Of a stretch of 10,725 nucleotides of DNA, positions 1 to 6,844 are shown piece by piece. A program made the position numbers and the translations under genes. Position 1 is the stretch's first letter; every line of letters starts with the position of its first letter. The notes under the pieces were generated by a model, which did not search any database, was not told where the DNA came from, and saw only the letters and a program-made list of their open reading frames with translations. The stretch comes from Dehalococcoidales bacterium (GTDB lineage Bacteria > Chloroflexota > Dehalococcoidia > Dehalococcoidales > UBA3254), in NCBI GenBank assembly GCA_028718465.1, contig JAQULX010000058.1:1-10725 (forward strand), given 5' to 3'.

Positions 1-915
1 CCGATCTCTATTGATCGACCTTTCTATAAAAGGTTCGATCAGGGGCTCAATTTCGCTACGCTTAAGTTCGTATTCAAAATTTATCGGCATGCCTTTATCA
101 TCAATACAGAGTGGATCAATTGTTATAACTGTAGAATCGTCATTTGATAATGCGATCTTGGCTTGTTCCGCCTTCAGTTTAAGTTTGGCAAAGGCGGCAT
201 TCCATTTTGGATTAGCTCGATTAAACTCAGAAAGAGCATACTCTTTAGTTAATGACGGCACTAATAAGCTGTCAACAATCTCCCAATCAATAAGCTTCCC
301 ACCTAAATGGTTATCACCACTATGGTTGACTACCTGGATTTGACCATCACGAACCTGAATGATCGCGACATCAAAGGTACCGCCTCCGAGATCATAAACC
401 ATCCAAAATACGCGGTCACTCTTACTCTGGAAGCCATAGGCTAAAGCGGCGGCTACCGGTTCCTGGATTAAAGGGCTGAAAGATAAGCCTGCCAGCTTGG
501 CGGCTTTGTTTGTAGCATCACACTGCGGTAACTCAAAGGCGGCTGGCACACTAATGACAGCTGCCGTTACTTTTTCACCAGTTCGCTTTTCAACACTGTT
601 ACGTAAGGATTTTAAAACTTCGGCTGAGAGTTCTTCCGGAAGCATTTGACGTTCGCTGGCAGCGAAACGATATATCCGGGAAGTTCCCATCTGAAGCTTA
701 AACTCAGAATAAGTATTTGCGCTATCACTCTCCAAGCGGTCTTTAGCGTTACGGCCCACATAAATCCTCCCCTTGCTGTCAATCCAAACAGCAGAGGGAG
801 TATATTCCAGATCATCGTTATTCTTGAATACGGTTGTTCCAGGCCCGTTGAACACTGCAATTTTGCTATTGGTTGTGCCCAAATCGATGCCAAAATCTAT
901 AGTTGCTCTTTCCAT
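1..915 (-). CDS. Hsp70/DnaK-like chaperone ATPase, partial (C-terminal part beyond left edge)
   Basis: The reading frame runs open from an ATG at 915 to the window edge, giving the first 305 residues of an Hsp70-family protein. The actin-like nucleotide-binding fold is plain: phosphate-1 loop GIDLGTTNS (residues 9-17), a lysine at about 73 where DnaK has its catalytic Lys70, VISVPAAF (120-127), the EPVAAALAYG helix (152-161), phosphate-2 loop YDLGGGTFD (174-182) and GDNHLGG (200-206). The substrate-binding domain would follow to the left and cannot be judged. A Shine-Dalgarno AAGGAG lies about 12 nt before the ATG. It follows the GrpE-like gene by 67 bp in an operon with a J-like protein, so it is probably the ATPase of a dedicated chaperone set. 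Several segments differ from housekeeping DnaK (for example KLQMGTSRIYRF), so I do not assign dnaK. Family confidence is high; the cellular role is unknown. Confidence 0.95.
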   Translation of the reverse strand, partial: MERATIDFGIDLGTTNSKIAVFNGPGTTVFKNNDDLEYTPSAVWIDSKGRIYVGRNAKDRLESDSANTYSEFKLQMGTSRIYRFAASERQMLPEELSAEVLKSLRNSVEKRTGEKVTAAVISVPAAFELPQCDATNKAAKLAGLSFSPLIQEPVAAALAYGFQSKSDRVFWMVYDLGGGTFDVAIIQVRDGQIQVVNHSGDNHLGGKLIDWEIVDSLLVPSLTKEYALSEFNRANPKWNAAFAKLKLKAEQAKIALSNDDSTVITIDPLCIDDKGMPINFEYELKRSEIEPLIEPFIERSINRDR

Positions 916-982
916 TTTTTCTTATCACTCCTTTAAGTTAGCCGGCGGATTCCGGGACACGACAGCTCATGAAATCATTCGC

Positions 983-1486
983 TTACTTTGGTGTATCTTC
1001 AAGTGAAATCTTTTCAGGTACTCCGACAACGACTTGTCCCATCTGAACCATTTTATTCTTATGGAAAATTGTCGGTTTAATTGTCTCGATAACCTGCTCC
1101 TTCGTGATACCCGGAGTTGGTTGGAATGCAATAACATTCAATGCCATACCACCATCATATTTTTCTCCAGTGTGGTCTTTAATCTCTAGGCCTCCCTGAA
1201 TTAAAGCGTCCCAAACAGACTCCAAGTCCCGGGAAACTCGTTTAATCGTATCTGATGTCTCGCTGGTTGTGGTCAATCTTCGCTGGAGCCTCCAAGCAGT
1301 GGTGCCAATTTCCGCCGTTAATTTAATCAGTCCATCGTCTTTTTCAGGTTTTAATTCAGTATTGGCTAGTTGAGATTTCAACAAATTAACAATCTTATCC
1401 AGATTATCATCATATTTCGATGCCTTCGGCGCTTCTATCCTGAAATCTTTAGAATAATTAAAAAACTGTCGTAGATTTCCTAACAT
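983..1486 (-). CDS. GrpE-like nucleotide exchange factor
   Basis: A 167-residue protein whose second half fits the GrpE fold. Residues 80-100 look like the end of the long helix plus the short helical region (RVSRDLESVWDALIQGGLEI), followed by TGEKYDGGMALNVIAF (106-121), which corresponds to the GrpE segment usually read as G-x-x-FDPxxHEAV, and VIETIKPTIF...QVVVGVPEK (132-159), which corresponds to the C-terminal beta-domain I-x-E-x-x-x-PGY...V-x-VAKP. GrpE proteins release ADP from Hsp70, and the Hsp70 gene lies directly downstream, so the pairing is strong. The conserved His and the PGY turn are replaced, and the N-terminal coiled-coil is short, so the protein is divergent. The ATG at 1486 has GAGG about 9 nt upstream; the J-like gene ends 15 bp earlier. 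The family call rests on the C-terminal pattern plus gene context. Confidence 0.72.
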   Translation of the reverse strand: MLGNLRQFFNYSKDFRIEAPKASKYDDNLDKIVNLLKSQLANTELKPEKDDGLIKLTAEIGTTAWRLQRRLTTTSETSDTIKRVSRDLESVWDALIQGGLEIKDHTGEKYDGGMALNVIAFQPTPGITKEQVIETIKPTIFHKNKMVQMGQVVVGVPEKISLEDTPK

Positions 1487-1501
1487 ATCTAATCCTCACT
1501 T

Positions 1502-3076
1502 TTAATTTGCCCCGGGCGGTTTATCCCCGATAACCCATCCTTGCGATAATAATTTCTGAACATCCGGGAAAAGCTTCTTATGACCTTCCGTTGCGACTTT
1601 CTCTGGTCTAGAAATCGGAGCAAGTACTAATCCGATAGTCAAGCATCCCACAAAAAATGCAACCCCAATCCATCCATTTGTATTTGCTCCGACAACTATG
1701 GCTAGAATAATGCCTAATATGGCCCCCGACCAGCCAATTAATGTTTTTCTTCCGTGAATAGATTTACATTGCTTACAGCGAGGAACTTGAACATTGAACC
1801 ATCGCCAGGTGATTCTTTGCCCATCATTTCGGACATCTCCATACATTTTTACCGCAAGTGCCATACTGTCCGAGGAAGCATTTTCCCCACAAAACCAACA
1901 GGTACTATATCTCAAGTTATTAGTAATTATTTCAATATTCGTTTCGATGCGCTGGCGTACTGATGCACTCGCAGAAATTGACAATGCACGATTAGCCAGT
2001 TCTAACGATTTTTTATGATTAGCTGTTTTATTTCCGAAGCTAACCGTAGAACTTGATATTTGAGAGGCTATTTCATCATGCGCAGACTCGCGGGTAGGAT
2101 GACCATTGGGTAAAAGTTTATCTATCGTATTCAGAAAAATGGATGTATTCTCGACTAATTTTATTGCAACTTCATCAGCATGTTCAGGAGATTTGTTAGT
2201 CTCGGTTTCTGCATTCGTACAGAGGACCTTGATGCGATCCCGTATTGGATCTACCGTCCTCCGCAATGCATTTTCAATCACAGCCTTATCGAAATCCGAA
2301 CCATTTATAAGATTAATATGAAAAAGTGCCTCTTCATTGCTGTTTTTTTGTACAGCCTTGGCAGCCAGCATAGCGTTGATAGAGATGATAGCTGAAGGCG
2401 CTTCAGATCGAATTCTATAGCTGGTGCCGGATGTCAAACGAGGATCATCTAGCTCATCAATTCTCTGATTTAACCTCTGCCAAAAACCCTCATTATTTAA
2501 TAGGATTTTCCATCTGGAATAAGCTTCTTTCCAATAAGAACGTTTCTGCTCAATTTGTTTTTTAGATAAGGATTGAGCGGTTTCTGTATATTCAAGATCC
2601 AAAGCTAAAGCGTGATATAGAATAGCCAAGTTGTGGGTTGATACATGAGTTTCACTATTTTGCACTTCATTTCGCTTCCAAATAGAGATGGCATCCGACA
2701 GGTTATTCTGTTTCAATGCTGTTAACGCCACATCCACATCAACGGGGGAAGCTTGAAGGGGCCAAAACCAGAACAATTCATCAATTAATCGAGACTCAGG
2801 ATCAATTAATCTCTGGGAGGCTGTTTGCCTGGCTTCGGTGTCAGGCGCGGGATTAAGATGTAGAGCACCTCTTTCAGTAAAACCGTTATTTCCAAATTTT
2901 TCTACAAGATCAAGTTTTCGCATTTGGGAAGAAATTTCTCTTGGCGAAGCGGTTACTGGTAGCTCCAATATCCGAAAAGAATTTAGTCGGAAGATATCCG
3001 GGTTTGCTATTTTTAGCAATATATCACTGCCTCTATCTTTAAGGTCTGCTTTGGCTTCTTGATAACTATCTACCAT
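1502..3076 (-). CDS. J-domain-like, TPR-like, zinc-ribbon membrane protein
   Basis: A 524-residue multidomain protein. Residues 29-106 resemble a degenerate J-domain: RLNSFRILELPVTASPREIS matches the start of a J-domain (short leader, then the helix-II region) and is followed by QRLIDPESRLIDELFWFWP (88-106). The HPD tripeptide that activates Hsp70 ATPase is not visible. Residues 110-385 are helical and TPR/solenoid-like. CWFC (393-396) and CKQC (434-437) form a probable four-cysteine zinc site interrupted by about 37 residues. Two hydrophobic stretches (about 446-463 and 468-486) look like membrane helices, followed by a short polar tail. Placement between the kinase and GrpE/Hsp70 genes suggests a co-chaperone that tethers the Hsp70 set to the membrane. 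The ATG at 3076 has AAGGAG about 9 nt upstream. The J-like assignment is from pattern and context and is less sure than the zinc and membrane parts. Confidence 0.7.
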   Translation of the reverse strand: MVDSYQEAKADLKDRGSDILLKIANPDIFRLNSFRILELPVTASPREISSQMRKLDLVEKFGNNGFTERGALHLNPAPDTEARQTASQRLIDPESRLIDELFWFWPLQASPVDVDVALTALKQNNLSDAISIWKRNEVQNSETHVSTHNLAILYHALALDLEYTETAQSLSKKQIEQKRSYWKEAYSRWKILLNNEGFWQRLNQRIDELDDPRLTSGTSYRIRSEAPSAIISINAMLAAKAVQKNSNEEALFHINLINGSDFDKAVIENALRRTVDPIRDRIKVLCTNAETETNKSPEHADEVAIKLVENTSIFLNTIDKLLPNGHPTRESAHDEIASQISSSTVSFGNKTANHKKSLELANRALSISASASVRQRIETNIEIITNNLRYSTCWFCGENASSDSMALAVKMYGDVRNDGQRITWRWFNVQVPRCKQCKSIHGRKTLIGWSGAILGIILAIVVGANTNGWIGVAFFVGCLTIGLVLAPISRPEKVATEGHKKLFPDVQKLLSQGWVIGDKPPGAN

Positions 3077-3121
3077 CGGCTTGCTCCTTATTCTGTATGC
3101 TTACAGTAAATACATTCCAGT

Positions 3122-4213
3122 TTATATCATTACTCCCCGCCGCCAGAGCTTTAGTTGATATCCGTATTTTTCTTTCAAACCTGGAGATTTATTTAAAGCT
3201 TCTTCTAGCAGGTCAGCAGCTTCAATTAATTTACTATAATCACGTGAAAGGCTTAATGCCTTGGATATCATATCTTCAGCGGTGACCTTATCGAAGACTG
3301 GCAATAACCCGAGAGCGCTTTTATGCTCATCAGTATTTAATTTGCTCTTTGTCGAAAAATTTGATTCCATTGGCTTCCATTTTGCCAGATCCTGTAACAT
3401 TGCTGATGCGTCAGGATAACGGTCACCCGGTTTTATCTCTAATGAACGTGACAAAATAGAATCCAGCAGCGGACCTACTTGCATATTAAAATGGCTTGCG
3501 GGAATCAAGGGGTCCTTCCACCATTTCCCAGCCTGAAAATCCATTCTACCATCTATAGGAAAGGGCAAATGATCCGTCAATAATAAATAAAACGTGGCTC
3601 CTATCCCCCATACGTCCGCTGCACAAGAATCCATATTAGATAAACATTCTGGGGGTTTAAACGCTGGCGTTCCTTTCGCACTTGCAAGTAGAGTCAAAGG
3701 GTTTACTTTCTTGGCTAGACCAAAATCAGCAATTCGAATACGCAACCCTCCGGTGTCATAGCCTATTAGAATATTTTGCGGTTTAATGTCCCTATGTATA
3801 ATTGGAGGCCGCTCGGCATGAGCAACGGATAACCCCATGCAAACCTGGCTTATTATTTCTACAACCTCCGTTACGGGTGCGAATTCAGATCCATATGATT
3901 TCCAGTAATTATCAAGGCTGCCACCGGCAACATACTCCATTGTAAAGTAGCCATACTGTTGACTATTGACTTTGGCAGTCCCGGCATCAAAAACACGAAT
4001 TATATTTGGATGACCGATTCTTGAAAGCATCATTGCCTCACTGAGTTTGTCCTCAATTTCCCTAACTGAAGCACTGGGCGCTTTGAATACTTTCATAGCT
4101 TGTCTGCCTAGAAATTTATGTTTAACTCGATACACCTCGGCGAAAGCTCCTTCTCCAAGAAATCGATCTATTTCACATGCGTCGTTAATTAGATAACCTT
4201 CGGTAAAAAGCAT
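3122..4213 (-). CDS. Hanks-type serine/threonine protein kinase, cytosolic
   Basis: Complete eukaryotic-like kinase of 363 residues. Visible motifs are the glycine loop GEGAFAEV (20-27), catalytic Lys41 in AMKVF, probable helix-C Glu59, MEYVAGGSL (92-100), catalytic loop HRDIKPQN (140-147) with base Asp142, DFG (163-165), activation-segment GTPAFKPPE (181-189; PPE instead of APE), DVWGIG (200-205) and DRYPDA (264-269). All residues needed for catalysis are present, so it should be active. Unlike PknB-type kinases there is no transmembrane segment or PASTA domain. After the catalytic domain (about 14-278) comes a tail whose residues 309-345 (ISKALSLSRDYSKLIEAADL and following) look like one or two TPR helices, a possible docking part. 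It lies 31 bp downstream of the small FHA gene. Start ATG at 4213 is preceded by AAGGGCGG, as is the regulator gene of this operon. Confidence 0.96.
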   Translation of the reverse strand: MLFTEGYLINDACEIDRFLGEGAFAEVYRVKHKFLGRQAMKVFKAPSASVREIEDKLSEAMMLSRIGHPNIIRVFDAGTAKVNSQQYGYFTMEYVAGGSLDNYWKSYGSEFAPVTEVVEIISQVCMGLSVAHAERPPIIHRDIKPQNILIGYDTGGLRIRIADFGLAKKVNPLTLLASAKGTPAFKPPECLSNMDSCAADVWGIGATFYLLLTDHLPFPIDGRMDFQAGKWWKDPLIPASHFNMQVGPLLDSILSRSLEIKPGDRYPDASAMLQDLAKWKPMESNFSTKSKLNTDEHKSALGLLPVFDKVTAEDMISKALSLSRDYSKLIEAADLLEEALNKSPGLKEKYGYQLKLWRRGVMI

Positions 4214-4244
4214 TGAAATTACCGCCCTTATAAGACAATTTCCC

Positions 4245-4568
4245 TTAAAACTTTATTTCGAATTTTATCCAAACATTACCGAGTAGAAAAATGTCCCCTG
4301 ATGAAATCCGTGTTTCGTCTGTAATACGTTTTTCACTAAGATACGTGCCGTTGGTGCTACCCTTCCCCTCAGAACCTGTATCTGCTAGGAAGAAAGCGTT
4401 ATCTACCTGCCTTATCAGAGCATGATGCCGGGAGGTTCTCACATCGTAAGGTAAAAAAACATCATCTTCATGATGTCTTCCCAGCTTAATTGGGAACTCC
4501 CTAAACTCAAAAATCTTTCCATCCTCAACCCCGCTCATTATCTTGATGATGATGCTATTTGCTACCAT
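4245..4568 (-). CDS. Single-domain FHA protein (phosphothreonine reader)
   Basis: A 107-residue protein consisting of little more than one forkhead-associated domain. The signature residues are in order: LGR (29-31), SRHHALI (46-52), STNGTYL (71-77) and the final strand GDIFLLGNVWIKFE (91-104). FHA domains bind phosphothreonine peptides, and Arg31, Ser46, Arg47, His48 and Asn73 sit where the binding residues occur in the family. The gene lies just before the kinase and two genes after the phosphatase, so it probably reads a phosphorylated partner of that kinase or acts as its substrate, as small FHA proteins such as GarA do in actinobacteria. No signal peptide or membrane segment is seen. The ATG at 4568 has AGAAGG about 5 nt upstream; an overlapping out-of-frame ATG 4 nt earlier is not used. 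An 87-bp spacer separates it from the Clp-N gene. Confidence 0.93.
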   Translation of the reverse strand: MVANSIIIKIMSGVEDGKIFEFREFPIKLGRHHEDDVFLPYDVRTSRHHALIRQVDNAFFLADTGSEGKGSTNGTYLSEKRITDETRISSGDIFLLGNVWIKFEIKF

Positions 4569-4655
4569 TCATACCTTCTGTGAATTTCTCTTCTAAATTA
4601 ACAATCCCAAATACTTTTCTGATAAACTTATTTTTTAAAAATACTTCTAATGTGT

Positions 4656-5189
4656 CTAATTATTTCTTCCGCCTGATTTAAATTTTTGTTCTATAACGGA
4701 GAATTGGACCAAATAATCACAGGTAGAATGGGTTGCCGTATCGAACGCAACTTGGACAGTCGAGTCATTGATCATCTCCAGTATATTTTGAGCTTGAAAT
4801 CCTAATCCTTCAAGAACCCTTACCGGTATTCCTTCACCTTCTTTAAAGATGGCAATTAGAAGACTCTTCGTGGAGATCGAATCCTCGCCATCCTTTTCTG
4901 CTTCCTCCCTAGCTAATTCCAGAATTAACTGACACCTGGGAGTGATAACAGTGCCGTCCCAATAGCGGTGGCCATCACCCAATCCGATAAAATACCGCAA
5001 ACTATCTCTGAGTTGTTTGGGATCTATTTTTATTTCGCCTAGAATCCTTTGCATCACACCGGAGTCCATTTTAGTTAAAGCAATAAAAATATGCTCTACA
5101 CCCAGGTAATAATGCCGGAGCCCTTCAGATTCGTGTCGGGCCAGAGCCAATATTTTTTTTACTTCCGGGCTTAAATTATCTAAAGCCAC
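4656..5189 (-). CDS. Stand-alone Clp N-terminal (Clp-R) domain protein
   Basis: A protein of about 177 residues made of two Clp-N repeats and a short tail, with no AAA+ ATPase. Numbering from the longer frame, repeat one is LSPEVKKILALARHESEGLR with YLGVEHIFIAL (9-41) and repeat two is ITPRCQLILELAREEAEKDG with ISTKSLLIAIF and VRVLEGLGF (85-134). In ClpA/ClpB/ClpC this domain binds substrates or adaptors. A free copy could bind clients or an adaptor for the neighbouring Hsp70 set, or cap a separately encoded Clp ATPase. The tail (about 145-180) is polar and has no known match. I prefer the GTG at 5189, because AGAGGTG sits 6 nt before it; a GTG three codons earlier (5198) overlaps that Shine-Dalgarno. 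Only 18 bp follow the phosphatase stop, so the two are surely cotranscribed. Confidence 0.9.
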   Translation of the reverse strand: MALDNLSPEVKKILALARHESEGLRHYYLGVEHIFIALTKMDSGVMQRILGEIKIDPKQLRDSLRYFIGLGDGHRYWDGTVITPRCQLILELAREEAEKDGEDSISTKSLLIAIFKEGEGIPVRVLEGLGFQAQNILEMINDSTVQVAFDTATHSTCDYLVQFSVIEQKFKSGGRNN

Positions 5190-5207
5190 TAATTTCACCT
5201 CTTAGGT

Positions 5208-6005
5208 TTAATTAAGGTCTTCAGGTACATTAATTATGATTACAGATATGTTATCCATGCCCCCATTTTGTTTGGCCAAATCCACCATTTTTTCACACGC
5301 TGTTTGTGGATTACTGGTTTTACTCAAGATTTCCTGCAAATTGGGATCTCTTACCATTTCCCAAAGACCATCAGAACAAATGAGGATGGACATATTCGGC
5401 TTCATTTCCTCTTTAAAGAGATCAACGTCGGTATTGTATTGCATTCCTAAGCAACGGGTAACGACGTTTCTTTGCGGATGGGTATATATTTGTTCCTTAG
5501 TAATCTTTCCCACAGACACTAATTCTGCGACCAGTGAATGGTCTTTTGTTATCTGGCGGAGTAATTGGTGATCCATCAAATAAACCCGGCTATCTCCTAC
5601 ATTGGCAATATAAACGGTATTATTCAAAATAAGAACAGCCGCCAGGGTGGTACCCATTAGATGGTTTTCGCTTGTCACTGAACCAAATATCTCGTTACCA
5701 ACTCGCCTGATTACATTCGCCATTGCATGTAATATAGAGTCGTGACTTAAATTGCCGGATTCATTTTTGAATAACTGGGAGAGAGAATCTTTTACCAAGT
5801 AGTCAGCTATTAATTTAAGTGCCATACTACTCGCTTTTTCTCCTCCCTGATAACCACCTAATCCATCGGCTATTGCGTAAAGGCCAATTTGTAATTTTGC
5901 AGATTCCTCTAATATGAGATCAATAGTTATTAAACTATCCTCGTTCGAGGATCGCACCACTCCGGGATCCGTAGCCTGTCCGATTTCGTATTTCAAATTA
6001 TTCAT
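5208..6005 (-). CDS. PP2C-family serine/threonine phosphatase (PrpC/Stp type)
   Basis: A complete 265-residue single-domain PPM/PP2C phosphatase, the usual bacterial PrpC/Stp size. Motifs in order: RSSNED (18-23), ADGLGGYQGGEKAS (46-59), MGTTLAA (117-123), NVGDSRVYL (135-143), TKDHSL (153-158), HPQRNVVTRCLG (176-187), CSDGLWEM (210-217) and GGMDNISVI (248-256). Asp23, Asp47, Asp138, Asp212 and Asp251 fit metal-coordinating positions, so it should be an active Mn/Mg-dependent phosphatase. Kinase and phosphatase of this type are commonly encoded together and oppose each other; here they are separated by the Clp-N and FHA genes. It is cytosolic, with no membrane segment. ATG at 6005; the ribosome site is weak (GGAAA about 7 nt upstream). 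The 134-bp spacer upstream holds the 11-bp-period repeats at 6052-6079, so transcription of the chaperone/kinase genes may be controlled at this point. Confidence 0.97.
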   Translation of the reverse strand: MNNLKYEIGQATDPGVVRSSNEDSLITIDLILEESAKLQIGLYAIADGLGGYQGGEKASSMALKLIADYLVKDSLSQLFKNESGNLSHDSILHAMANVIRRVGNEIFGSVTSENHLMGTTLAAVLILNNTVYIANVGDSRVYLMDHQLLRQITKDHSLVAELVSVGKITKEQIYTHPQRNVVTRCLGMQYNTDVDLFKEEMKPNMSILICSDGLWEMVRDPNLQEILSKTSNPQTACEKMVDLAKQNGGMDNISVIIINVPEDLN

Positions 6006-6051
6006 TACTTTTTCCGGTAACCTTACTATAGCCTTATCCGCCTCGGATTTC

Positions 6052-6079
6052 CTGAAATACTATTGACAAAAAGCTGACA
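6052..6079 (-). promoter_or_regulatory. Three direct half-sites at 11-bp period (Pho-box-like operator)
   Basis: On the plus strand, CTGAAA (6052-6057), TTGACA (6063-6068) and CTGACA (6074-6079) are spaced exactly 11 bp start to start. On the transcribed strand this reads TGTCA-N6-TGTCA plus a degenerate TTTCA, the same geometry as enterobacterial Pho boxes bound by PhoB. OmpR/PhoB winged helices bind such tandem sites on one face of DNA, and the gene upstream encodes one. A weak -10-like TATAGT on the minus strand lies at 6030-6025, with no good -35, which would fit activator dependence. The arrangement is seen directly; binding by the neighbouring regulator is inferred. Confidence 0.5.
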
Positions 6080-6139
6080 ATTTGCGTGCACATTTTATTA
6101 CTTTTCGGATTGCTAAGCGATAGTACTTTGGTCTATGGA

Positions 6140-6844
6140 CTATATATCTAACCTGTACCCTCCGTGAATAGTAATGATATACCGGGGTTGTGTAGGGTCA
6201 TCTTCAATTACCTTGCGAACCCGGCTAATATTTTGCTCAATAGTCTCCTGGCTTACTATCCCGCTCTCCTGCTCCCAGACCTTTTCGGCAATATCATCTT
6301 TGCTACACGCCTTGCCACAGTTTTCAAATAGGAAAGCTAATAGATCAAATTCCTTCTTCCGTAACGGAACTTCTTTCCCATTTATCCAGACGCGCCGCGC
6401 TTGGAGATCGATTTTGAGGCCCTGTGATGGAGTTTTTTCTAACCCCAGATATTCTACTAGTGTACCTTCTGACTCTCTGAATCTGAGTATAACTCTATAA
6501 TTACCATTGATCTTAGCCAGTTGAACTAGATCGCCATCCTTCAAAGGATAAGGAACGTCAGGTTCGATGCGAGTACCATTTAGAAAAGTCCCATTCGTGG
6601 TTCCGCCATCGCGTTCCTTCAGCATGAAACTTTCGCTTTCGTAGCTATAGTAGATACTTACGTGCCCACGTGAAACGTAATCGTCATTGGCTTTGAAATC
6701 GGGCGTATCGGTATTAGTACTCAGACTTTTTGCAGGTCTTCCGATAACTATGACATCCGTTTTTACCAATATCTCCTCATGTTCCCGGTATCCGTCAATC
6801 AACCCCTTTTCAATCCTTAAAAATGCGTCTTTGCCTTTTAACAT
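6140..6844 (-). CDS. FHA-OmpR/PhoB-type winged-helix transcription factor
   Basis: A 234-residue regulator. The N-terminal FHA domain (about 7-125) shows VIGR (33-36), SRGHVSI (59-65) and TTNGTFLNG (82-90). The C-terminal OmpR/PhoB-type winged helix (about 142-234) shows VWINGKEVPLRKKEFDLLAF (152-171), the recognition-helix region TIEQNISRVRKVIEDDP (201-217) and the terminal wing RYIITIHGGYRLD (221-233). There is no receiver domain: the FHA module stands where a response regulator has its phospho-Asp receiver, so it should sense threonine phosphorylation. Mycobacterial EmbR is a known FHA/winged-helix regulator, but with the domains in the opposite order. I chose the ATG at 6844 because AAGGGCGG lies just upstream; a TTG at 6895 would add 17 residues without a ribosome site. 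It is the first gene of the operon, and the repeats at 6052-6079 are its likely operator. Confidence 0.93.
   Translation of the reverse strand: MLKGKDAFLRIEKGLIDGYREHEEILVKTDVIVIGRPAKSLSTNTDTPDFKANDDYVSRGHVSIYYSYESESFMLKERDGGTTNGTFLNGTRIEPDVPYPLKDGDLVQLAKINGNYRVILRFRESEGTLVEYLGLEKTPSQGLKIDLQARRVWINGKEVPLRKKEFDLLAFLFENCGKACSKDDIAEKVWEQESGIVSQETIEQNISRVRKVIEDDPTQPRYIITIHGGYRLDI

Noticed and set aside
612..1006. Overlapping frames on both strands inside the Hsp70 and GrpE region
   Set aside because: They are shadows of the Hsp70 frame, which carries all the family motifs and is open from 915 to the edge.
6063..6091. TTGACA as a plus-strand -35 box
   Set aside because: No -10-like hexamer lies 16-18 bp to the right (GTGCAC occurs there), and the repeat period explains the motif better.
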